A stretch of DNA of 64,000 nt from Persephonella marina EX-H1 (GTDB lineage: Bacteria; Aquificota; Aquificia; Aquificales; Hydrogenothermaceae). This document shows, piece by piece, positions 43,962 to 51,789 of this stretch. Position 1 is the stretch's first letter, and every line of letters begins with the position of its first letter. The stretch is taken from contig NC_012440.1 of the NCBI RefSeq assembly GCF_000021565.1, positions 1,690,210 to 1,754,209 on the forward strand. The letters are read 5' to 3'. The notes beneath the pieces were generated by a model. It was not told the DNA's origin. It saw nothing but the letters and a program-made list of their open reading frames with translations, and made no database searches. The position numbers and the translations under genes were made by a program.

Positions 43962-44072
43962 TGTTCTGTTCAAAATCCCAAAATGTATGAGTAAAAGGAG
44001 TATTAGGGTTATTCCCGTAGCAAAAATAGCCGCAGCTATTAAAGAAAAGCCGTTTTGTAAGATTTCTTCCAT
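43857..44072 (-). CDS. Small membrane protein with coiled-coil tail (71 aa)
   Basis: N-terminal hydrophobic helix (LIAAAIFATGITLILLLLI), then a polar helical tail (LNRTLHQIKETLGNISENL) ending in Lys/Gln-rich residues. GGAGGAGAAATA precedes the ATG, a strong site. Member of the leftward early operon between the CII-like regulator and the ParB-like gene. Function unknown. Confidence 0.55.
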   Translation of the reverse strand: MEEILQNGFSLIAAAIFATGITLILLLLIHFGILNRTLHQIKETLGNISENLNSQSKKQQETHKGKEKQNG

Positions 44073-44084
44073 TATTTCTCCTCC

Positions 44085-44555
44085 TTAATACTCTTCCTTG
44101 AGGCTTAACACCTTCTGCCTAACAATTGCTCTTTTTTCATTGAGGATTGCAAGAGCTTCATCAATTTCGTTTAGTAATTGAAGCAGTTCCTCTTTTGTTA
44201 TCCTTCCGTCTTCCATAATGTTTACTTCCGTAAGAGGAACATCGTTAAGCTCTTTCATAAGTCTGGAGAGTTTTACATCCTCAGCAGATGGGTTATCTTG
44301 CTTGACAGGAACATAGCCGTATCTTCTGAGAAGCTCTTGTAGAACCTGTTGAAAAAGCTCTGGTGTTTCGTCTTTGAGAATATCCAGGATATCTACAGCT
44401 TTTGAGAGAGGATCTCGGCGGTAGTAAGGGTTATCTGCATCTTGAGCCCAGCTGTAAACTGTTTTGTGAGAGATACCAGCTCTTACCTGGAAGATTAGAG
44501 GATTTACCCTCTTGATAAATTTTTTGTAAACCCATCCAAAATTAGCGTGTGCCAT
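44085..44555 (-). CDS. CII-type phage regulator (putative)
   Basis: 156 residues. VRAGISHKTVYSWAQDADNPYYRRDPLSKAVDIL resembles the N-terminal HTH of the CII/CP76 phage regulator family; the C-terminal part is a helical hairpin (LLNEIDEALAILNEKRAIVRQKV) for oligomerisation. It would control the early/lysogeny decision, and it is one candidate for the activator of late elements. It stands second among the regulators in the leftward transcript. Confidence 0.55.
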   Translation of the reverse strand: MAHANFGWVYKKFIKRVNPLIFQVRAGISHKTVYSWAQDADNPYYRRDPLSKAVDILDILKDETPELFQQVLQELLRRYGYVPVKQDNPSAEDVKLSRLMKELNDVPLTEVNIMEDGRITKEELLQLLNEIDEALAILNEKRAIVRQKVLSLKEEY

Positions 44556-44574
44556 TACTTGTTACCTCCTTTTA

Positions 44575-44661
44575 TTAATCTTTGCATTTAAAGGCTCTAA
44601 TTAAATCTTCTGCTATCATAGCCAAGAGAAGTATCACAATTAGAAGTATTCCAAAATCCAT
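44575..44661 (-). CDS. Very small membrane protein (28 aa)
   Basis: 28 codons: MDFGILLIVILLLAMIAEDL... A single hydrophobic helix with a short basic tail. GAGGAGAAATAAAG before the ATG is a good site, and its start overlaps the last bases of the upstream HTH gene region. It resembles the 28-aa gene at 38648-38734 in size and make-up. Confidence 0.5.
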   Translation of the reverse strand: MDFGILLIVILLLAMIAEDLIRAFKCKD

Positions 44662-44663
44662 CT

Positions 44664-44939
44664 TTATTTCTCCTCAGACTTTTCTCTGGAATTTTCCACA
44701 GACTCCAGGACATAAGGAAAAAGCGAACCTTCTGGGACTTCTAAAAATTTTTCAATTTCCTTAGCTACTCTGCGAGACTTGGCGTCTTTATGAAGCATCT
44801 GATATAAGAAGCTTTCTGATACTCCGAGAATTTCAGCAAACTGTTTGAGAGTAAGACCTCTTTTGAGTAGTTCTCCCTTGATGAAATTTATCTTGCCGAA
44901 CTTTTTTATCTGTTGTTTAATATTAACTGTGGTTGGCAT
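44664..44939 (-). CDS. HTH regulator, Cro/Ner-like, first early gene (91 aa)
   Basis: Start set at MPTTVNIKQQ, seven bases after GGAGG, not at the ATG 15 codons upstream, which lies inside the operator. The HTH is LTLKQFAEILGVSESFLYQML. As first gene of the early transcript it takes the place of Ner in Mu, which limits early transcription and counters the repressor. It is transcribed from the TTGACA/TATACT promoter at 44972-45000. Confidence 0.75.
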   Translation of the reverse strand: MPTTVNIKQQIKKFGKINFIKGELLKRGLTLKQFAEILGVSESFLYQMLHKDAKSRRVAKEIEKFLEVPEGSLFPYVLESVENSREKSEEK

Positions 44940-44962
44940 ATATGTGCCTCCTATGTATGTGG

Positions 44963-45000
44963 TTGAGTATAAGTATATACTCAATGGGTGTAGATGTCAA
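44963..45000 (-). promoter_or_regulatory. Early promoter with overlapping operator
   Basis: On the minus strand TTGACA (44995-45000), a 17-bp spacer and TATACT (44972-44977) make a near-perfect sigma70 promoter. A palindrome with arms TTGAGTATA and TATACTCAA and a 4-bp centre (44963-44984) covers the -10, so a bound repressor would block RNA polymerase. The first early ATG is 33 bases downstream of the -10. Confidence 0.88.
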
Positions 45001-45042
45001 CCCTTTGGGTGTATTTGAGTGTGGTTACAAATTTAAGAATAT

Positions 45043-45347
45043 GTGTATAAAAAATTACCGAGTAAAAATTTAGACACTTTAGGAATATGAAATTGAAGTG
45101 TCCCAAAATTTACCGAGGGAAGAAATGGAACACGAGCATAGGTTATATGAATAGTGTTCCAAAATTTATTTAGCTAAAAAATGGAACATTTTACAAATAA
45201 AAATGTGTTGCAAAAATTAGTTAGCTAAAAATTGCAACACCGAATTAGTAAGCCAAATATGAATAGGTATCAAAATTTACCAGGGTAAAAAATGATACAA
45301 ATGATTAAAGCTAAGTGGGGAATTTCTTACTTGGTAAAAATTTCCCC
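45043..45347. repeat. Six spaced palindromes with varying, self-complementary arms
   Basis: Units at 45043-45077, 45098-45133, 45155-45188, 45205-45240, 45267-45298 and 45317-45347, about 50-62 bp apart. They share a core near CAAAATTTAccnnggTAAAAAATG, but the flanking arms differ: GTGT/ACAC, GTGTCCCA/TGGAACAC (one mismatch), TGTTCCA/TGGAACA, GTGTTGCAA/TTGCAACAC, GTATCA/TGATAC, GGGGAA/TTCCCC. Arms change while pairing is kept. The stretch between the early promoter and the repressor start holds no gene. Confidence 0.8.
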
Positions 45348-45363
45348 AAAATGAACCGAAAAT

Positions 45364-45843
45364 ATGGAAAATATAGGACAGAGAATAAAACAGCTTAGAA
45401 AAATGTTAGGGTTGTCTCAAAGAGAATTTGCTGAAAAGATAGGTAAAAGCTTAAGAGCTGTTCAAAATTGGGAGTATGAGCAGAGAACCCCTGACGAAAG
45501 CACCCTTCGTCTCATATCCCAGACATTTGGAGTAAATCTTGATTGGTTAAAGACCGGGGAAGGGGAGATGTGGGTAAAAGATCAAGATAAAAGCGGTGTA
45601 AGTATAGAACCTTTTGAAAAATTGATACAAGCTATTAATCGTATAGAAAAGATTCCATCTGTAGTTGAGAAAATTTTAAAGGATTACTATGAAAAAAGAG
45701 ACATTGAAGAGTTTACAAATATACTTTCAGAAATAATAAAGGAAATAGAAATTACATCGAAAGTAAAAATAGATAATGTAAAAAACTCACAAATAATAAA
45801 AGCTGAAAAGATTGATGAGATTACATATAAAAAGAATAAATAA
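45364..45843 (+). CDS. Phage repressor, XRE family (159 aa)
   Basis: Residues 1-70 are a lambda-repressor-like HTH (IKQLRKMLGLSQREFAEKIG, AVQNWEYEQRTPDESTLRLIS) with the frequent LDWLKTGEGEMW ending. The helical C-terminus would serve dimerisation; no LexA-type peptidase Ser/Lys pair is seen, so induction would not be by RecA-triggered self-cleavage. No ribosome site precedes the ATG, so the mRNA may be leaderless or need the upstream hairpins. Divergent from the early operon; likely ligand is the 44963-44984 operator. Confidence 0.82.
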   Translation: MENIGQRIKQLRKMLGLSQREFAEKIGKSLRAVQNWEYEQRTPDESTLRLISQTFGVNLDWLKTGEGEMWVKDQDKSGVSIEPFEKLIQAINRIEKIPSVVEKILKDYYEKRDIEEFTNILSEIIKEIEITSKVKIDNVKNSQIIKAEKIDEITYKKNK

Positions 45844-45869
45844 GAATAAAATTTTTAGGGGGTAGAAAA

Positions 45870-46379
45870 ATGGATATAAGGGAAATTAAGGACAGTCAAG
45901 TTATCATATCCAACAAGCCACCGATTGTTAAAGCTCTCAATCAACCATCAGAATCCGATATAAAAGCCTTCACAGAATACATAAATGGTAAACTTCAGGA
46001 TTTAAAAGAAGAAGTAAGCAACTTTATCAAAGAATTTCATGCAACTTTATGGATAACTTCATTTATTTTTACATACATTACTTTGGCATATATGCATAAA
46101 TGGATGAAGTATCCTACATTAGAAAGTGAATTATTCTTCTTTGTATTCTTCTTTTTTGGTTATATGGGCTCTTTATATTATTTTGTTTCTATCATAAAGC
46201 TCAAAAATAAAAGACGAATCAGGAATAAAGCTAAAGAATGGATAGAAGAAATAAAAAATACTAAACCTATTTTTAATGCTTATTGTTCAAAAAACAAAGA
46301 ATATCTTTATCAGTTAGATCTAATAAAAGAAGAATTTGAAAAAATAAAGAATTGGAAGTGGGATAAACTTGCTCCGTAG
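45870..46379 (+). CDS. Two-span membrane protein after the repressor (169 aa)
   Basis: Soluble N-terminal part (about 55 residues, helical), two hydrophobic segments at about 58-75 and 88-110, then a basic coiled C-terminus. AGGGGG precedes the ATG. Placed right after the repressor, it is expected to be expressed in the lysogen and is a candidate for superinfection exclusion. No family recognised. Confidence 0.55.
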   Translation: MDIREIKDSQVIISNKPPIVKALNQPSESDIKAFTEYINGKLQDLKEEVSNFIKEFHATLWITSFIFTYITLAYMHKWMKYPTLESELFFFVFFFFGYMGSLYYFVSIIKLKNKRRIRNKAKEWIEEIKNTKPIFNAYCSKNKEYLYQLDLIKEEFEKIKNWKWDKLAP

Positions 46380-46502
46380 CAGGAATAAAAAGTATGGAGA
46401 AACGTAATAAATTATTCAATTGTATAGAAAACTTTATAGTAGCGAAATGTAAATTTTTGCCTTAATATTATAATTGACATTTTGGACAGCAGGAATTTAA
46501 CT

Positions 46503-46673
46503 ATGGATAAAAAAATCAAAATTATAAAACAATGGCTTAAGGTTTTTCCAGAAGAAACTAAGCCAGTAGCAGAGGAAGTTTTAAAAAAAATAGAAAAAAT
46601 AGAAAAAGAACAAAAGGAATTTGAGGAGAGGTTTAAAATTGCAAAAGAAGGAAGAAAATATAGAATTATATGA
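46503..46673 (+). CDS. Small coiled-coil protein (56 aa), start of cargo block
   Basis: MDKKIKIIKQWLKVFPEETKPVAEEV... is a charged helical protein. The start is the ATG eight bases after AGGA; an upstream TTG is less likely. TATAAT at 46469-46474 gives a possible promoter 29 bases ahead. Its end overlaps the start of the 278-aa gene by 35 bp, so the two are coupled. Function unknown. Confidence 0.5.
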   Translation: MDKKIKIIKQWLKVFPEETKPVAEEVLKKIEKIEKEQKEFEERFKIAKEGRKYRII

Positions 46674-47475
46674 TTTTCTTTACGAAGACAAAGATAGAAT
46701 TCATTTTTATTTTAGTCAGCTTTTTGAAGGACTATTAAAAGAGGTAGAAACAGTAGAACAATCAAAAAGCGATAGTAATATAAATGTAAGCATTGGGGCT
46801 TTCAAGACATATGCAGAATATAACGCGACAGATGAAATGAACAAACTGTTAAAAGAAAAAAAGGAACCACTTGATATTATAGCATTAAAGCTTTTTGAGA
46901 AAGTAGATTTATCTACACTAAGAAACTTTAATGATGCTATGGAAGGAAGGTTATTTATAGAATACGGTTCTTTTTCCTTAATTTCTAAGGAACTTATAAA
47001 AAGCGTGTATTCATTCTTCTTTGAAACTATAGATAAAGTTAATAGCCTTAAATTGACAGGTTCAAAAAAAAGAAAAGAGATTGAAAGAATATCAAAGTTT
47101 TTAGGAATTACTAAAGATGAAATCGAAATGTGGTCTCAAGTAATAGACTTGTTGAAACCTTTTATAGAGAAAATTTCTTTTGAAAGCTTTGCTGTTTTTA
47201 CGACAAGTTCAGAACAAAGGTTAGTGGGAATAATAAAGGAAGAATACTTAAAAGATTCTTTAAACTCCTATTACCTAAAATATGGTGAAAAATCAATATC
47301 TAATGTGTATTTAATAGGGATAAAGGATTATAAGCCGTCCAAGTTAAACTATGATTTTGATTCCTTTTTAAATGGGTTTTCTCAGATTTTTGAAGGAATT
47401 AAACAAATGGTAATTCCATTTGAACATGAATTATTTACGCCCATTGCAATTTTTAGGAAAATAGAAGCAAGGTAG
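46639..47475 (+). CDS. Cargo protein, possibly DUF6414-like (278 aa)
   Basis: Start is a TTG eight bases after GGAGAGG inside the preceding gene. The beginning ELYDFLYEDKDRIHFYFSQL (first third of the protein) recalls, from memory, the YxDxxRxxxYxSQxxxGL start of DUF6414-type proteins, whose role is unknown. The rest is mixed alpha/beta with VFTTSSEQRLVGIIKEEYL and SISNVYLIGIKDYKP. No membrane span. It stands second in a six-gene rightward block ending in a nuclease. Confidence 0.5.
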   Translation: MQKKEENIELYDFLYEDKDRIHFYFSQLFEGLLKEVETVEQSKSDSNINVSIGAFKTYAEYNATDEMNKLLKEKKEPLDIIALKLFEKVDLSTLRNFNDAMEGRLFIEYGSFSLISKELIKSVYSFFFETIDKVNSLKLTGSKKRKEIERISKFLGITKDEIEMWSQVIDLLKPFIEKISFESFAVFTTSSEQRLVGIIKEEYLKDSLNSYYLKYGEKSISNVYLIGIKDYKPSKLNYDFDSFLNGFSQIFEGIKQMVIPFEHELFTPIAIFRKIEAR

Positions 47476-47479
47476 TGCT

Positions 47480-48115
47480 ATGGAAATATTGCAAGGATTA
47501 TTAAGCCTATTTTTCATTATCTCTATAGGATACATTGCCTTTACTTTTATCAAGAAAAAACCAAAAAAAGTTCCTGTTTCCATTTCCATAGGATTATTTA
47601 TTGCTTTGTTCATAGTTGATGCTTTAACTCCAGAGAAAAAAGAAGAACCAAAGGTTACTATAGAAAAAACTAAAAAAATAAAGAACAAGAAATTTGAGGA
47701 AGTTCTACAGATTTTACAACAACATCCTTATATGGTATCCGCTGAGAAAGTAAATATTAAAAGTTCTGAGGATAATTTTAAAGTAATAGAGATACATTTC
47801 TTTGAGAAAGCAACATTCATGGACTATGCATTAGGCTTCAAAAATTTAACTCAAGAAATTTCAAAGCTTTCAAATCAGCTTAATTGGTTCTACATAGATG
47901 TTTACAATGGAGATAAATTTATTTTCAGACTGCAGTATTTTCCTCATCAAGTTTTAGGAGTATATCAAAAAGACCCAAATGGAAGAGTTATTCATGCAAT
48001 TATTATGAATAATCTTCAGGTAGTAAAAAAGAACAAGGATTTAGAAACTTGGTTTATAGAGCAATGCAGAACTTATAAAGGGTATTTAGACCCGTTTTGT
48101 AGGAAGGTTATATAA
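47480..48115 (+). CDS. Membrane-anchored cargo protein (211 aa)
   Basis: Two hydrophobic helices at about 4-24 and 32-50, then a Lys/Glu-rich linker and a soluble alpha/beta domain (VIEIHFFEKATFMDYALGF, WFYIDVYNGDKFIFRLQYF) near 85-165. The C-terminal domain probably faces the cytoplasm. It starts 4 bp after the 278-aa gene. No family recognised; a membrane sensor or effector within the cargo block is possible. Confidence 0.5.
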   Translation: MEILQGLLSLFFIISIGYIAFTFIKKKPKKVPVSISIGLFIALFIVDALTPEKKEEPKVTIEKTKKIKNKKFEEVLQILQQHPYMVSAEKVNIKSSEDNFKVIEIHFFEKATFMDYALGFKNLTQEISKLSNQLNWFYIDVYNGDKFIFRLQYFPHQVLGVYQKDPNGRVIHAIIMNNLQVVKKNKDLETWFIEQCRTYKGYLDPFCRKVI

Positions 48116-48135
48116 ACTTATTTTGGGAGGGTGTC

Positions 48136-49179
48136 ATGAAAGGATTTTATAGAAGTAGTGCTCTAAAATACAAATTGAAAAGAATTGATGAAGAACACAT
48201 AGATACTTTTTTGGAGAATATAAATGTATCTGATATAACAAAGAAAAGGACAAAAGCAGAAAAAATAGATAGAGTAATATCTTTTTACCAAAAGAATTTA
48301 GAGAGGAAAGATGGTTACTATTTATTTCCCGAAGTTGCAGAAGAAAATCTAAAAACTTTCTATCAATTCATACAAAGTTATGGTTTTAGTACAAGCTCGT
48401 CTATTTATGTATTCCAAGTAGAAAGAATAGAAAATTTATTCAACTTTTTAAAAGAACATACTGAGTTTAATTTTAATGCATATTCTTTTTACAACTTGGC
48501 ACAAATAAAATTTGATTCTAATCAGGGAGAAATCAATATAAATGGTAAAGTTGTAAACGTATTCTTGCCTCAGAGAGTGTTCGTTTATGTTGCTAAAAAA
48601 GAAAGCGGTTCTGAAGATATTGAAGGAAACAAAAGAATAGAGAAAAAAGAGATCTCTATTATAAATAAAGGAGATAACTTTATAGAAATACGAGGAGAGT
48701 TTGATGCAATAAAAAATATGATTTTATCTTTGAAATCTTTCGAAGAAGAAGAGGGGTTTCAGATTTTAAGACTTATTAAAATTTCAAAAACTGAGAAAGA
48801 GAAAAAGAATCCATATACGAGGTTTGAAGTTTCAGAAACAAAGATAGATGTTGAGAAGTTTAGGAAAAAATTAGGAGCAAAATATAGAAAAATTAAAGCT
48901 CCGGTAGAAGGAAGCAAAACAGAAGAAGCTACGCTAAAATTCGAGGAAAGCGGTATTGATAGTTTTGAGGAAGAAGAAAATAAGCATTTAAAAGAGGTAA
49001 TCAAGGATGCTTCAAAAGGAGTGGATAAAGGAGAATTGATATTAAATATAGATGACTATAATTTTAAATTTACAGTTACGGCTTCAGGAGGAATTAATTT
49101 TAAAGGAAATCCACCAGAAAAAGTGTTATCTTATGTAATCCAAGAGCTTAAGCAATTTTTAAGGTCGCAGAATGTTTAA
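48136..49179 (+). CDS. Unknown cargo protein (347 aa)
   Basis: Soluble. A helical N-terminal third, a strand-rich middle (INGKVVNVFLPQRVFVYVAKKES), an acidic linker with EEATLKFEESGIDSFEEEENK and a C-terminal beta domain (GELILNIDDYNFKFTVTASGGINFKG). GGGAGG precedes the ATG. Its end overlaps the 122-aa gene by 8 bp. No catalytic motif found by eye. Confidence 0.5.
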   Translation: MKGFYRSSALKYKLKRIDEEHIDTFLENINVSDITKKRTKAEKIDRVISFYQKNLERKDGYYLFPEVAEENLKTFYQFIQSYGFSTSSSIYVFQVERIENLFNFLKEHTEFNFNAYSFYNLAQIKFDSNQGEININGKVVNVFLPQRVFVYVAKKESGSEDIEGNKRIEKKEISIINKGDNFIEIRGEFDAIKNMILSLKSFEEEEGFQILRLIKISKTEKEKKNPYTRFEVSETKIDVEKFRKKLGAKYRKIKAPVEGSKTEEATLKFEESGIDSFEEEENKHLKEVIKDASKGVDKGELILNIDDYNFKFTVTASGGINFKGNPPEKVLSYVIQELKQFLRSQNV

Positions 49180-49540
49180 CAAGGAACTTTATCAAAAAGC
49201 TTTAAAAGATGTGATAAGTTTTCTAAAAAATCATCCTAATCCATCTGTAAAATGGAGAAATTTAAAAGAAGCATTAGGAGAAAATTCACCATTTAAAAAT
49301 AGAGAGTTTTATTTACTTTCTGCTTTATCTTCATTGAAAGAAGAAGGAGCTATCAGATTTAGAGAAAGGTATATTGATTGGGAAGGGCATACATTGGAAA
49401 AAACTATAGAAGGAAGGTTCTTTTGCGAGGAGTGCAATGAGTACATAGAGTCTGATTTTGTAATCATGGATTTGGTAATCGTAAGAACATCACATTTTCA
49501 GAAGATAGGTGACCTAAATGGCTTCAGAAAGTTATCTTGA
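49172..49540 (+). CDS. Cargo protein with possible winged helix and CxxC (122 aa)
   Basis: The N-terminal part (KDVISFLKNHPNPSVKWRNLKEALG, SALSSLKEEGAIRFRERYI) reads like a winged-helix domain; CEECNEYIE near residue 92 could bind metal with outside ligands. It overlaps the previous gene by 8 bp and the nuclease-like gene by 23 bp. A DNA-binding partner of the nuclease is conceivable. Confidence 0.5.
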   Translation: MFNKELYQKALKDVISFLKNHPNPSVKWRNLKEALGENSPFKNREFYLLSALSSLKEEGAIRFRERYIDWEGHTLEKTIEGRFFCEECNEYIESDFVIMDLVIVRTSHFQKIGDLNGFRKLS

Positions 49541-50222
49541 AGATTTAGTCCTGTCCTTAAAAAAATGGAAAGATAAAATTAACAAAAATTTCGGAATTGA
49601 TTTGAATTCTTTTTCTGAGGAAATTTCTGAGGATACGAAAAATAATATACGAACTTTACTCTCAGGAGAGATAGTGAATAGCCAAGAAAAGGGTTACTTA
49701 TTAGAGGATGTTATTAAGGACTTATTTGAAACTTTAGATTTTGCAACCTCTTTTGATATTACAAATAAAGAAACAGACCATGGACAATTTGATTTTATCG
49801 TAGATTTTATTTTACAGGATGATATAAAAGATATATTAGCCAAAATTACAGAGATAGAAGTTCTACATAATGGGATCCTTGGAGAGTGTAAGAACTATCA
49901 AGATGGAGTAGGAAAATCATTGATAGAGCAAGCCTGTTGGAGGGTATGTAAAAAGAAAAAAAGTATGTTTTATGTTGCACCAAAGTACAAAAGAGGTGCC
50001 ATAAGTGAAATTAATTTTTTTAACAATCACCATTTTATGAGCTTTAATAGAATCTGTTGGGATGGAAGTACCAAGTTAGGTATTATTCCATTAGATCTTA
50101 ACTTTTTGAGAATTTGTTTACAAGAAGATATAAGATTTTCTTCGGTCATCTTTTTTACAATAAAGCAGGCAAAAGAAGGCAGAATTAATAATATATTAAA
50201 TCTTCCGTCCAACCTGTCCTAA
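49518..50222 (+). CDS. PD-(D/E)XK restriction-like nuclease (234 aa)
   Basis: The Mrr/restriction-like core is visible: Glu in KGYLLEDVIKDLFETLDF, Asp in GQFDFIVDF, then the E-x-K of LGECKNYQDG, followed by a helix (SLIEQACWRVC). These are the usual metal and catalytic positions. It ends the cargo block. Its last codons, SNLS-stop, are encoded by the next late promoter element. A role in exclusion of other phages or plasmids is an inference from context. Confidence 0.65.
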   Translation: MASESYLEDLVLSLKKWKDKINKNFGIDLNSFSEEISEDTKNNIRTLLSGEIVNSQEKGYLLEDVIKDLFETLDFATSFDITNKETDHGQFDFIVDFILQDDIKDILAKITEIEVLHNGILGECKNYQDGVGKSLIEQACWRVCKKKKSMFYVAPKYKRGAISEINFFNNHHFMSFNRICWDGSTKLGIIPLDLNFLRICLQEDIRFSSVIFFTIKQAKEGRINNILNLPSNLS

Positions 50223-50223
50223 A
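50206..50223 (+). promoter_or_regulatory. Late promoter element, copy 5 (spike/baseplate unit)
   Basis: CGTCCAACCTGTCCTAAA, two end bases different from the consensus, 31 bases ahead of the spike ATG. TATCTTTT follows at the position of the -10-like block. It overlaps the nuclease stop codon. Confidence 0.75.
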
Positions 50224-50254
50224 CCTCTACCCTTTCCTGATATATCTTTTTCTT

Positions 50255-50962
50255 ATGATTGAAAAACAAATAGAAGAAATTAAAAGCTTAATAGAGAAGA
50301 CTGTATCTATCCCTACTCCGCCAGTATTAGGAAAGGTAGAAAAAGTTTATGAAGTAGCAGGTAAATCTGATTTTCTTAATTGCCTGTATTCAGCTGATGT
50401 AAGACTAATAGAACTGACAGATGGTGGAGACTTTAAAGATTCAGATCTTGTTATCCCAGATGTTCCAATCCTTGGAATAGGGTTTGGAAATAACAGGGGA
50501 ATATTTTTCCTGCCGGAAAAAGGAGCAATAGTAAAAGTGTCTTTCCTTTATGGATGCTTGTCCTATCCAGTCATAGATGGAATTCTTCCTTACAGAAAAT
50601 CCATTCCTCAACACGGAAAAGATAATCTCCAGATAAATGTTCCAAATAATGAAATTAAAGATATTGGAAATAATAAAACAGAAAACATAAAAAACCTATG
50701 GCAAGTTTCCGCTGATACCATAAAGAAAGAAGCTAAATCACTTTTTAACTATACAGGAGAATTTATTCTCAATGGCAATTTAACAGTTAATGGAAATATA
50801 TCGGCTACTGGAACAGTGCTTGCCCAGTCTGGTTTACAAACAATGGCAGGTGGCAAAAAGATGATGGTTGATGAAATGATGGATACATTTAACAGTCATA
50901 CACATACTGGAGATAGCGGTGGAACTACCAGCTCACCAAACCAGCAGGTTATAGGAGGATAA
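50255..50962 (+). CDS. Baseplate spike protein (gpV/Mu gp45-like)
   Basis: 235 residues. An OB-like N-terminal part (PPVLGKVEKVYEVAGKSDFLNC), then VSFLYGCLSYPVIDGILPY, a strand-repeat stalk (GEFILNGNLTVNGNISATGTV) and the tip motif FNSHTHTGDSGGTTSSP. The His-x-His pair binds iron in known spike tips. It pierces the outer membrane on contraction. First gene behind late element copy 5. Confidence 0.85.
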   Translation: MIEKQIEEIKSLIEKTVSIPTPPVLGKVEKVYEVAGKSDFLNCLYSADVRLIELTDGGDFKDSDLVIPDVPILGIGFGNNRGIFFLPEKGAIVKVSFLYGCLSYPVIDGILPYRKSIPQHGKDNLQINVPNNEIKDIGNNKTENIKNLWQVSADTIKKEAKSLFNYTGEFILNGNLTVNGNISATGTVLAQSGLQTMAGGKKMMVDEMMDTFNSHTHTGDSGGTTSSPNQQVIGG

Positions 50963-50963
50963 G

Positions 50964-51356
50964 ATGGCAGATACATGGCAAAGTATGAACCTCGGAGATA
51001 TTCTTACAGGACCAGCACAGAGTATAGGTGCCATAGATACAGAAGCCAAGGATCTATTCACAAAATATTCTGCAGTAGCTAATCAGCTTGGGCAAAAAGT
51101 TGCTGTTTTAAATAGTCTTCTTGGGAAAACAGGTGGACTATTACAGGATTTGCAAAACACAGGAATTTATGTTTTACAGCTTGAACCAGGAAGCGGTAAT
51201 CTTGTAAGTAGAATATACAATGCCTCAAATGCTCCAACAGGAAATTATTCAGCAGGTTTAGTTCTTGGAATATCTGCTGTAGATCTTGCTTCGGCATTAG
51301 ATAAATATCAAAAAATGATGAATATATTAACAAGTCCTATAGAAGTACCAAAATGA
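50964..51356 (+). CDS. Unknown structural protein between spike and gp46 (130 aa)
   Basis: Helical and Ala/Gly/Leu-rich (KVAVLNSLLGKTGGLLQDLQNTG). It starts 1 bp after the spike gene within the baseplate unit, so it probably belongs to the baseplate or spike complex. No family recognised. Confidence 0.55.
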   Translation: MADTWQSMNLGDILTGPAQSIGAIDTEAKDLFTKYSAVANQLGQKVAVLNSLLGKTGGLLQDLQNTGIYVLQLEPGSGNLVSRIYNASNAPTGNYSAGLVLGISAVDLASALDKYQKMMNILTSPIEVPK

Positions 51357-51366
51357 TAGGTAAGTG

Positions 51367-51786
51367 ATGAACTACGGAACAGATATTTACTGCATTAATG
51401 GTGAGTTTCAGGTTTTACCAACAGGAGATATAACACTTGTAAATGATAAATACTGTCTTATCCAGGACATTATTAACAGGCTTAAAACAGCAAAAGGTTC
51501 ACATTTCAGACATCCAGATTATGGGATAGACCTTTATAAATATCTTAAGGCTCAGTGGTCAGAGGAAACAGAACTTGAAATACTGACACTTATTGAAACA
51601 GAGGTTGAAAAGGACCCAAGGATTTTGGAAGCAACAGCTGTTAGAGAATATATAGACATGAGAACATTTGTAATAAAGCTTATTGTTGAAACTGTAAATT
51701 ATGATTCTCCAATTAACCTTGTTGTCACCCTGGATAGAGATAACCAGGATGTTTATGTAAAGATTTCAAAAACAGTAGAGGGATAG
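51367..51786 (+). CDS. Baseplate wedge protein (gp25/Mu gp46-like)
   Basis: 139 residues from the ATG (a GTG one codon earlier is possible). IQDIINRLKTAKGSHFRHPDYGIDLYKYL is the gpW/gp25 motif of contractile tails; gp25 seeds the sheath. Placed between spike and baseplate J as in Mu. Confidence 0.83.
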   Translation: MNYGTDIYCINGEFQVLPTGDITLVNDKYCLIQDIINRLKTAKGSHFRHPDYGIDLYKYLKAQWSEETELEILTLIETEVEKDPRILEATAVREYIDMRTFVIKLIVETVNYDSPINLVVTLDRDNQDVYVKISKTVEG

Positions 51787-51789
51787 GAA

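Noticed and set aside
45043-45347. CRISPR array
   Set aside because: Spacing is CRISPR-like (50-62 bp), but the repeat units are degenerate, their arms differ, and the intervening sequences are short and related. No cas gene is near.
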